DNA of 14,112 bases, from contig JASLPZ010000179.1 in the NCBI GenBank assembly GCA_030744725.1, positions 1-14,112 on the forward strand. The letters are read 5' to 3'. Below, one piece after another: positions 7,249 through 12,982 of this stretch. Position numbers and translations under genes: made by a program. The DNA is from ARS98 sp030744725 (GTDB lineage Bacteria > Planctomycetota > Planctomycetia > Pirellulales > Pirellulaceae). Numbering within the stretch: the first letter of the stretch is position 1; each line of letters opens with the position of its first letter. Under the pieces are notes generated by a model. The model was given only the letters and a program-made list of their open reading frames with translations. It made no database searches and had not been told where the DNA came from.

Positions 7249-7551
7249 ATGGCAAAAGCGATGGAAGCGTTGGGAATGCTGGAAGCCAAGGGGTTCATTG
7301 CCTTGGTCGAAGCCACCGACGCCATGATGAAATCAGCCAATGTTCAATTCTTAGGCTGGGACAAGGTAGGGAGCGGGCTCGTTTCCGCTTTCGTCACGGG
7401 TGACGTGGCGGCCGTTAAAGCCGCTACGGATGCCGGTGCCAATGCGGCGGGTCGCGTGGGTGAAGTGGTCAGCGTGCAAGTGATTCCGCGTCCCCACGAG
7501 GACCTGGGAACGGTCTTGCCGAAGATCGTGAAAACCACTCGGGCCAAGTAG
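7249..7551 (+). CDS. BMC-H hexameric shell protein 1
   Basis: This single-domain BMC-H (Pfam BMC fold, PduA/CcmK/EutM-like) of 100 residues forms hexagonal tiles of the compartment facet. The canonical start EALGMLEAKGFIALVEATDAM covers residues 6-26. The pore-loop segment is KVGSG (39-43) and is followed by GDVAAVKAATDAG, then the VIPRPHEDL tail typical of the family. GSG at the pore is the same as in PduA, which admits small polar metabolites. A short basic extension (VKTTRAK) ends the protein. It is tandem with a second BMC-H gene about 110 bases downstream. Confidence 0.96.
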   Translation: MAKAMEALGMLEAKGFIALVEATDAMMKSANVQFLGWDKVGSGLVSAFVTGDVAAVKAATDAGANAAGRVGEVVSVQVIPRPHEDLGTVLPKIVKTTRAK

Positions 7552-7661
7552 CTGTCGGTCCCATGTCGCAACAGCTCGTACTGAAATCCAGCTCCGGCAA
7601 CGATCAAAGTAACGAGCTCTCCAACACAACATCTGATGCAAAACAAACAGAGGAAAAAGTC

Positions 7662-7928
7662 ATGAGTGCAATTGGGATGATTGAAACCAAAGGCTTGGTC
7701 GGCTTGGTGGAAGCCACCGACGCGATGGCCAAAGCTGCCAATGTGGAAATCGTGAAACGTGTCGACATTGGCGGCGGTTTGGTCACGACCGTCGTGCGTG
7801 GCGATGTCGGCAGCGTGCGCGCCGCCGTTGAAGCCGGCGCTACTTCGGCATCACAAGTCGGCGAACTTGTCGGCAGCCACATCATTCCACGACCGGCTGA
7901 AGGTCTCGTGGAAGCGTATCTCTCGTAG
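7662..7928 (+). CDS. BMC-H hexameric shell protein 2
   Basis: This second BMC-H shell hexamer has 88 residues from ATG 7662, chosen because GAGGAA sits about seven bases upstream and the protein then begins like other BMC-H (MSAIGMIETKGLVGLVEATD). The frame is open upstream to an ATG at 7563, which would add 33 Ser/Asn/Thr/Gln-rich residues, but that start has no ribosome site and no family support. The pore loop is DIGGG (35-39), with Gly where the first paralogue has Ser, so the two hexamers should have different pores. A GDVGSVRAAVEAG helix and the VGSHIIPRPAEGL end follow. It lies in tandem with BMC-H 1 and likely mixes with it in the same shell. Confidence 0.95.
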   Translation: MSAIGMIETKGLVGLVEATDAMAKAANVEIVKRVDIGGGLVTTVVRGDVGSVRAAVEAGATSASQVGELVGSHIIPRPAEGLVEAYLS

Positions 7929-7987
7929 TTACCGAAGCGGAGTCTCAAGGAACGAAGTGCAAGGAACGGGCCTCGGCGGCTCGGCTC

Positions 7988-7993
7988 AGGAGG
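7988..7993 (+). promoter_or_regulatory. AGGAGG ribosome binding site for kinase
   Basis: This consensus Shine-Dalgarno lies 13 bases ahead of ATG 8007, slightly farther than ideal. It supports the kinase start, which also gives the normal N-terminal MKILVANLGSTSFKY. Confidence 0.5.
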
Positions 7994-8006
7994 ACGGCAG
8001 AAGATC

Positions 8007-9200
8007 ATGAAGATCTTGGTTGCAAATCTCGGTTCGACCAGTTTCAAGTACCGCTTGTTCGATATGGATGGCCCACGGCAACTGGCGCGTGGCGGCATCG
8101 AACGAATCGGTGCGGCCGAAAGTCTATGCGCTGTCGAAATTGGTGACTTCCGCGAAGAGCTGACTGCGGCGATCCCCGATCATGCCGTCGCGGTGAGAAA
8201 GTGTCTCGAGCAACTGACCGATTCGAAAACAGGCTGCCTGCAAGATGCCAGCGAAGTCTCCGCCATCGGGTTCAAGGCCGTCCATGGTGGCCGAGTCAGT
8301 GGCGTGCAACGCGTCACCGATGAACTGCTAGTCGCGATGGAGGAGATGAACCAGGTCGCACCGGCTCATAATCCACCCTACATCGCGGCCATGCGTCAAC
8401 TAGCCGAGCAGCTACCTGACATTCCGCTCGTCGCCGCCTTCGAAACCGGTTTCCACACCACCGTTCCAGCCCGCTTAAGGTACTACGCCTGTCCGTTTCA
8501 GTGGGCCGAGCAGTACCAGGTGCAGCGTTGGGGATTTCATGGTGCCAGCCACCGCTACATCGCCAACCGGACGGCAGACCTGTGGGGTCGCGAGGAGCTT
8601 CGGGTGATTTCGTGTCATCTAGGTGGATCGAGCAGTTTGTGTGCCATCCGAGGTCGCGAAAGTGTGCAGACATCGATGGGCATGAGCCCGCAGTCGGGGC
8701 TGCCGCATAACAACCGCGTGGGCGATTTCGATCCGTTCGCGCTGCCCGTGGTGATGAAGGCGACGGGCAAATCGTTGGAAGAGGTGCTCGATCAGCTGGC
8801 CAATAAAGGCGGTCTGCTTGGGTTGAGTGGCGTCAGCGGCGATGTGCGAGACCTTGAACAAGCCGCGGCCGAAGGGAACGAACGAGCGCGATTGGCGCTC
8901 GACACGTTCACATCCGAAATACGGCGCTACCTCGGTGGCCTGCTCGTGGAACTTGGCGGACTGGACGTGCTGGTCTTCACTGGCGGCATCGGCGAAAACG
9001 GCGCGAGTGTGCGTTCGGCGGTTTGTGACAACCTGGACGGACTAGGCATTGAGCTCGATGCAAACGCAAACGGCAACACCGATGGTGAAACCAAAATCAG
9101 CACTGAGTCGAGCCGCACGCAGATTTGGACCATTCCAACCAATGAAGAAATCGTCGTCGCCAGGCAGGCACATGAGCTGTTGACTGCGGCGCAGCAATAA
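8007..9200 (+). CDS. ackA: Divergent acetate-kinase homologue (acylate kinase)
   Basis: This ASKHA-fold kinase makes ATP from acyl-phosphate and ADP. In this cluster the expected substrate is lactyl-phosphate (propionyl- or acetyl-phosphate are alternatives), finishing substrate-level phosphorylation. The 397 residues match family length. Visible motifs are the phosphate-1 loop NLGSTSFKY (7-15), HGG 93-95, H121 in APAHNPP, H178 in WGFHGASH, HLGG (204-207), R237 in NNRVGD, GGIGEN (326-331) and E380 in PTNEE. Compared with characterised acetate kinases, the active-site arginine of HRVVHGG is K90 and the catalytic aspartate of FDTAFH is E146 (FETGFH). Both swaps are conservative and may mark a different acylate. 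There is no encapsulation helix, so it may act outside the shell. It lies between shell genes BMC-H 2 and BMC-P 1. Confidence 0.9.
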   Translation: MKILVANLGSTSFKYRLFDMDGPRQLARGGIERIGAAESLCAVEIGDFREELTAAIPDHAVAVRKCLEQLTDSKTGCLQDASEVSAIGFKAVHGGRVSGVQRVTDELLVAMEEMNQVAPAHNPPYIAAMRQLAEQLPDIPLVAAFETGFHTTVPARLRYYACPFQWAEQYQVQRWGFHGASHRYIANRTADLWGREELRVISCHLGGSSSLCAIRGRESVQTSMGMSPQSGLPHNNRVGDFDPFALPVVMKATGKSLEEVLDQLANKGGLLGLSGVSGDVRDLEQAAAEGNERARLALDTFTSEIRRYLGGLLVELGGLDVLVFTGGIGENGASVRSAVCDNLDGLGIELDANANGNTDGETKISTESSRTQIWTIPTNEEIVVARQAHELLTAAQQ

Positions 9201-9284
9201 GTTGAATCACGCGTTACATCAAACAGAGTCTTACTTCGCCCCAATTCAGATCACGATAACCCAACCTCGCTAACAAGGCGTGTC

Positions 9285-9596
9285 ATGTTCGTCGCAAAGG
9301 TAACAGGATCGATCGTCTCCACGCAAAAGGTCGAATCGATGGTCGGTTACAAGCTGCTGATTGTCGAGCCCTATCGGCTGGATGCCAAGACCCGCAAGAC
9401 GCTAACCACCACTGGCCGCACGTTTGTGTCGGTCGACACACTGGGAGCGGGAGTGGGCGACTACGTGATGATCACGCAAGGTTCAAGTGCTCGACTGACA
9501 CCGGAGACCAAGGGCGTGCCGGTCGACTGCGTAATCGTCGGCATTGTCGACAACGTCCACATTGACAACCTCTGTGTTTATTCCAAGGACGGCTGA
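9285..9596 (+). CDS. BMC-P pentameric vertex protein 1 (EutN/CcmL)
   Basis: This EutN/CcmL-family protein of 103 residues forms pentamers that cap the vertices of the compartment. It starts FVAKVTGSIVSTQK and carries the family's GYKLLIVEPYRLD segment (21-33), the VDTLGAGVGDYVMITQG core (49-65) and the C-terminal VDCVIVGIVDNVHID strand. It is the most canonical and longest-insert version of three BMC-P genes in the cluster. It stands about 85 bases from both neighbours, in gaps where I see no promoter or terminator. Having several BMC-P genes is normal for planctomycete-type loci. Confidence 0.94.
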   Translation: MFVAKVTGSIVSTQKVESMVGYKLLIVEPYRLDAKTRKTLTTTGRTFVSVDTLGAGVGDYVMITQGSSARLTPETKGVPVDCVIVGIVDNVHIDNLCVYSKDG

Positions 9597-9680
9597 CCAA
9601 CCGCTCATGGATGGACTTTCGCCGTAATGCCAAACAGTTGAAATCAAGCGTTCAGAAATATTCATCAGCAGAGATTCGCC

Positions 9681-11114
9681 ATGCAAATCAACGAGACTCT
9701 TATCCGTGACGTCGTTTCTCAGGTTTTGTCGGAAGTCGGCCATGGCGGCCACGTCGCAGGTCGCAGTTTCGCAGGACGCCACGGTGTCTTTGAGGACGTG
9801 AACGAGGCGGTCGCTGCCGCGCGAGATGGGTTCGAGCAACTTTCGCAACGGGGTATGGAAGACCGGAAGCGAATCATCGACATCATTCGGCGCATCTCGA
9901 TCGATCAATGTGTCGAGCTGGGCACGATGGAGATGGAAGAAACGAAGATCGGTCGGCTCGAACACAAAATCGAAAAGCTCAAAACGTTGGGCGCTCTGAC
10001 GCCGGGCGTCGAGTTCATGAAGAGCGAAGTTTTCAGCGGCGACCGAGGCCTGGCGGTGATCGAACACGCGCCGTTCGGTGTCATTGGAGCGATCACCCCA
10101 GTCACACATTCATTGCCCACGATTACCGGAAATGCTGTCAGCATGATCGCGTCCGGCAACACGTTGGTGGTCAACCCGCATCCCAGTGGAAAACGTGTGG
10201 CCGTCGAAGGCGTCCGCCGATTCAACCGCGCGATCTACCACGAGGTAGGTATCGACAATCTGATCTGCGTGATGGCCGAACCGACTTTGGAAACGGCCGC
10301 CGGAATTTTTGGCCATCGTGACATTGCCTTGATCTGCGTGACGGGCGGACCGGCTGTGGCTCGCGCGGCATTGAACAGTGGCAAACGGGCGATCGTCGCC
10401 GGCCCAGGAAATCCGCCGGTCGTGGTGGACGAGACGGCGGATTTGGATAACGCCGCTCGGTGCATTATCCAGGGAGGTGCGTACGACAACAATTTGCTTT
10501 GCATCGGCGAGAAGGAAGTCTTCGTTGTCGACGAGGTGTTCGATCGCATGATGCAGGCAATGGAACGAGCCGGCGCCGTCCGCTTGAACGCTCGCGAAGT
10601 CACCGAACTGACCCGCAATGCGATTACGCAAGTGGGCGATGATCGCCACGACGCAGCTCATCCGGATTTCCTTGGACAGGATGCCGCCGTGCTGGCACGC
10701 GGTGCCGGGCGATCCGTCGCCCCGTCCGTTGAATTGATCTTTGGTGAAACAGACGACTCCAACCCCTTTGTCCCGGTTGAACAGATGATGCCGTTCGTTC
10801 CCTTCGTCCGTTGTAGGAATGTCGACGAAGCGATCGCCAAGGCGCGTCACTTTGAACATGGGTTTCGTCACACCGCGATCATTCATTCTCACAACGTTAA
10901 GAATATGACCAAGATGGGTAAGATCATGGATACCACGTTGTTCGTGAAGAACGGCCCGAGCATGGCGGCCTTGGGGTTGGGCGGCGAAGGCTATATTTCA
11001 TTCTCCATCGCCGGCCCGACGGGCGAAGGTGTCACCACACCGTTGACGTTTACTCGCGAACGCCGCTGCTCGATGATCGACGACCTTTGGATCTTGGGTA
11101 AGCCGGCCAACTGA
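9681..11114 (+). CDS. BMC CoA-acylating aldehyde dehydrogenase (PduP/EutE-like)
   Basis: It oxidises an aldehyde to acyl-CoA with NAD+, here most likely L-lactaldehyde to lactyl-CoA, inside the compartment. The 477 residues match PduP/EutE. The N-terminal helix (about 4-20, NETLIRDVVSQVLSEVG), followed by a Gly/His/Ala linker, is the encapsulation peptide. The catalytic domain has APFGVIGAITPVTHSLPT (130-147), the TGGP nucleotide loop (221-224), AGPGNPPVVVD (240-250) and the nucleophile C274 in NNLLCIGEKE. The C-terminus carries GGEGYISFSIAGPTGEG, typical of acylating BMC dehydrogenases. BMC-P 2 begins 13 bases after its stop, so the two are cotranscribed. Specificity between lactaldehyde, propionaldehyde and acetaldehyde cannot be settled from motifs; the aldolase context favours lactaldehyde. 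Confidence 0.95.
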   Translation: MQINETLIRDVVSQVLSEVGHGGHVAGRSFAGRHGVFEDVNEAVAAARDGFEQLSQRGMEDRKRIIDIIRRISIDQCVELGTMEMEETKIGRLEHKIEKLKTLGALTPGVEFMKSEVFSGDRGLAVIEHAPFGVIGAITPVTHSLPTITGNAVSMIASGNTLVVNPHPSGKRVAVEGVRRFNRAIYHEVGIDNLICVMAEPTLETAAGIFGHRDIALICVTGGPAVARAALNSGKRAIVAGPGNPPVVVDETADLDNAARCIIQGGAYDNNLLCIGEKEVFVVDEVFDRMMQAMERAGAVRLNAREVTELTRNAITQVGDDRHDAAHPDFLGQDAAVLARGAGRSVAPSVELIFGETDDSNPFVPVEQMMPFVPFVRCRNVDEAIAKARHFEHGFRHTAIIHSHNVKNMTKMGKIMDTTLFVKNGPSMAALGLGGEGYISFSIAGPTGEGVTTPLTFTRERRCSMIDDLWILGKPAN

Positions 11115-11127
11115 GCGAAAGACAACC

Positions 11128-11376
11128 ATGCAAATCGGACGAGTCATCGGCAGCGCGAACTCTACGATCAAGCATCCATCGATGCAGGGTCGAAAGCTGT
11201 TGATCGTGCAACCGCAGCTCGTGGATAACGGGCCGGACGGCGACCCGATCTTAGCCGTTGACTGCATCGGGGCTGGCGTCAGCGACGACGTCATGCTGAC
11301 CAGCGATGGTGCACGCAAACTGTTGAACGTCGACACAACACCGGTTCGCTGGACGATTATTGGAATCCGAGACTAA
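11128..11376 (+). CDS. BMC-P pentameric vertex protein 2
   Basis: This compact EutN/CcmL-family protein of 82 residues forms shell vertices. It shows QIGRVIGSANSTIKHPSMQG, then RKLLIVQPQLVD, a central VDCIGAGVSDDVMLTSDG and the final WTIIGIRD strand. The vertex loop reads GAGVSD, with Ser where BMC-P 1 has Gly. It lacks the extra C-terminal segment of the other two. Its TAA stop shares a base with the next gene's ATG (TAATG), a translational-coupling arrangement. Why three non-identical pentamers coexist is unknown; they may be alternative vertices. Confidence 0.93.
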   Translation: MQIGRVIGSANSTIKHPSMQGRKLLIVQPQLVDNGPDGDPILAVDCIGAGVSDDVMLTSDGARKLLNVDTTPVRWTIIGIRD

Positions 11377-11663
11377 TGAGTACCACGCGTTTGGATCCCG
11401 CGGTGTTCGAACAAATTGTGCAGGAGGTGATTCGCCGCTTGCTCGATCGTGGTGTGGATGTGGCTGGCACGACCGTTTCGGCCGAGCCCGCCACAGAGTT
11501 AGAAATTGAAGACAGGCTTGTGACCTTGGCCACGTTGCGGGACCGACTCGATGGAGTTGAAAAACTCGTGGTTGCGCGGCGTACGATCGTCACACCGGCT
11601 GCCATCGACGAACTGAACGATCGCGGCATCACATTGATGCGGCGAGAAAAAGGAAATTGCTAA
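11376..11663 (+). CDS. Small helix-tagged BMC-associated protein, unknown function
   Basis: This 95-residue protein is coupled to BMC-P 2 through a TAATG overlap. Residues 6-25 (LDPAVFEQIVQEVIRRLLDR) predict an amphipathic helix with hydrophobics spaced like the tags on the cluster's enzymes, followed by a Thr/Ser/Ala/Glu linker (26-43). The rest forms a compact ~50-residue domain: LVTLATLRDRLDGVEKLVVARR then IVTPAAIDELNDRGITL. The TPxAxxxLxxRGI phrase recalls short segments in BMC proteins such as the EutT N-terminus, a similarity seen by eye only. There are no obvious catalytic residues. It is plausibly a cargo scaffold, an assembly factor linking enzyme core to shell, or a lumenal adaptor. 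An unnamed ORF at this position is a feature of planctomycete BMC loci, so it is probably conserved there. Confidence 0.8.
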   Translation: MSTTRLDPAVFEQIVQEVIRRLLDRGVDVAGTTVSAEPATELEIEDRLVTLATLRDRLDGVEKLVVARRTIVTPAAIDELNDRGITLMRREKGNC

Positions 11664-11679
11664 TAGCTAACAGCTAAAA
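11659..11679 (+). repeat. Three tandem 7-bp GCTAAnA units
   Basis: GCTAATA, GCTAACA and GCTAAAA follow one another across the stop codon of the small unknown gene, supplying TAA and TAG in neighbouring frames. This looks like local replication slippage in the short gap before BMC-P 3. Confidence 0.6.
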
Positions 11680-11692
11680 GTCGAGCTAGATC

Positions 11693-12013
11693 ATGCGTAT
11701 CGCGAAAGTCATCGGCACCGTCACGCTCAGTCGCGTTCATCCGGCATTGTTGGGTGGCCGGCTGAAGATGGTCGTCCCACAATCAATCGCCAATCTGGCC
11801 GGTGGCAGAAGTGAAGACGCGGAGCCGCTGGTGGCCTGGGACGATCTCGGCGCGGGAATTGGAAGCATGATCGCGCTCAGTGAAGGCGGCGAGGCTGCCG
11901 CGCCATTCTACCCCGACGAGAAACCGGTGGACGCCTATTCGGCTGCCATTTTGGACGACATCAATATCAACAAATCACAAGTTCGCAAACTAGAGACCCA
12001 AATCGAAAACTGA
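11693..12013 (+). CDS. BMC-P pentameric vertex protein 3
   Basis: This EutN/CcmL-family vertex protein has 106 residues. Its family segments are RIAKVIGTVTLSRVHPALLG (2-21), RLKMVVPQSIANL and the core WDDLGAGIGSMIALSEGGEA (49-68), which includes the vertex loop GAGIGS. Distinctive features are an insertion of charged residues (AGGRSEDAEP) before the core and a C-terminal extension rich in Lys, Gln and Asn (NINKSQVRKLETQIEN) that could form a short helix. It ends four bases before the aldolase start, suggesting coupled expression of a vertex protein and the first pathway enzyme. Confidence 0.93.
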   Translation: MRIAKVIGTVTLSRVHPALLGGRLKMVVPQSIANLAGGRSEDAEPLVAWDDLGAGIGSMIALSEGGEAAAPFYPDEKPVDAYSAAILDDININKSQVRKLETQIEN

Positions 12014-12016
12014 ACC

Positions 12017-12880
12017 ATGATGAACGCTCACAAAATCAAGCAAGACATCTGCGAGATCGGCCGTCGCATCTACAACAAAGGCTTCGCCGCCGCGAATGAC
12101 GGTAACATCACCGTCCGCATCAGTGACAACGAAGTCCTCTGTACGCCCACCATGCATTCGAAGGGTTTCCTGAAACCCGATGATATCTCGACTGTCGACA
12201 TGACAGGGAAGCAGCTGTCCGGTCGGAAGAAGCGGTCGAGCGAGGCGCTGTTGCATCTGGAAATCTATCGCAATCGACCGGACATCAAGAGCGTGGTGCA
12301 TTGCCATCCGCCCCACGCCACCGCCTTCGCAATCGCTCGCGAACCGATTCCCCAGTGCGTGTTGCCGGAAGTCGAGGTGTTTCTGGGCGACGTGCCCATC
12401 ACAAAATACGAAACCCCTGGTGGTCAACAATTCGCCGACACAATCATCCCCTTTGTACAAAAAACCAATGTGATCATCTTGGCCAACCATGGCACGGTCA
12501 GCTACGGAGTCGATGTCGAACAGGCGTATTGGTGGACCGAGATCTTGGACGCCTATTGTCGCATGTTGATGCTGGCCAAGAGTCTGGGGAAGGTGAATTA
12601 TTTCACCGAGGAGAAGGAACGCGAATTGTTGGAGCTGAAACAGCAATGGGGTTGGGACGATCCTCGCAACTCGAAAGAATACGAAGACTGCGACGTCTGC
12701 GCGAACGACATCTTCCGCGACAGTTGGCAGGCATCCGGTGTCGAACGTCAAGCTTTTGATGCACCGCCTCCGATGTCGTCCGGCGCTCCGACTTCCACGA
12801 CAGATGTCGGCAGCACGAACCAGGAAGCGCTCATTCAAGCGATCACCGAGCGCGTGGTTGCCGAATTGGCGAAGCGTTAG
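12017..12880 (+). CDS. Class II L-fuculose/L-rhamnulose-phosphate aldolase, BMC type
   Basis: This zinc-dependent aldolase of the FucA/RhaD/AraD family is predicted to split L-fuculose-1-P or L-rhamnulose-1-P into DHAP and L-lactaldehyde, feeding the dehydrogenase at 9681. The fold spans about residues 1-210: GNITVR with N30 (29-34), the SSEALLH segment with catalytic E76, zinc ligands H95 and H97 in VHCHPPHA, and H158 in ANHGTVSYG. FucA is about 215 residues; this protein has 287. The surplus is a CDVC-containing segment (C225, C228), a Pro/Ser/Thr linker (250-267) and a C-terminal amphipathic helix (NQEALIQAITERVVAELAKR) typical of an encapsulation tag. Two adjacent ATGs exist (12017, 12020); I use the first. 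The sugar isomerase and kinase are not in the window. Confidence 0.93.
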   Translation: MMNAHKIKQDICEIGRRIYNKGFAAANDGNITVRISDNEVLCTPTMHSKGFLKPDDISTVDMTGKQLSGRKKRSSEALLHLEIYRNRPDIKSVVHCHPPHATAFAIAREPIPQCVLPEVEVFLGDVPITKYETPGGQQFADTIIPFVQKTNVIILANHGTVSYGVDVEQAYWWTEILDAYCRMLMLAKSLGKVNYFTEEKERELLELKQQWGWDDPRNSKEYEDCDVCANDIFRDSWQASGVERQAFDAPPPMSSGAPTSTTDVGSTNQEALIQAITERVVAELAKR

Positions 12881-12924
12881 GCACAGACACCACTCGTCGC
12901 CGGATGCGTTTCCCTGCCGCGGCG

Positions 12925-12944
12925 TTTCCGTAATACGACGGAAA
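12925..12944 (+). other. Intergenic hairpin between aldolase and dehydrogenase
   Basis: TTTCCGT (12925-12931) and ACGGAAA (12938-12944) form a perfect 7-bp stem with a 6-base loop in the 102-base gap. No T run follows, so it is not a standard terminator. It may tune downstream expression, protect an mRNA end, or be an operator. Confidence 0.5.
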
Positions 12945-12982
12945 ACTTGAAAAGACACCCTACAGCGAGAACGAATAACTCC

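Noticed and set aside
10110..10892. Reverse-strand frame of 260 codons opposite the aldehyde dehydrogenase
   Set aside because: The forward frame carries the catalytic Cys and nucleotide motifs. The reverse product is Arg/His-rich noise with no ribosome site.
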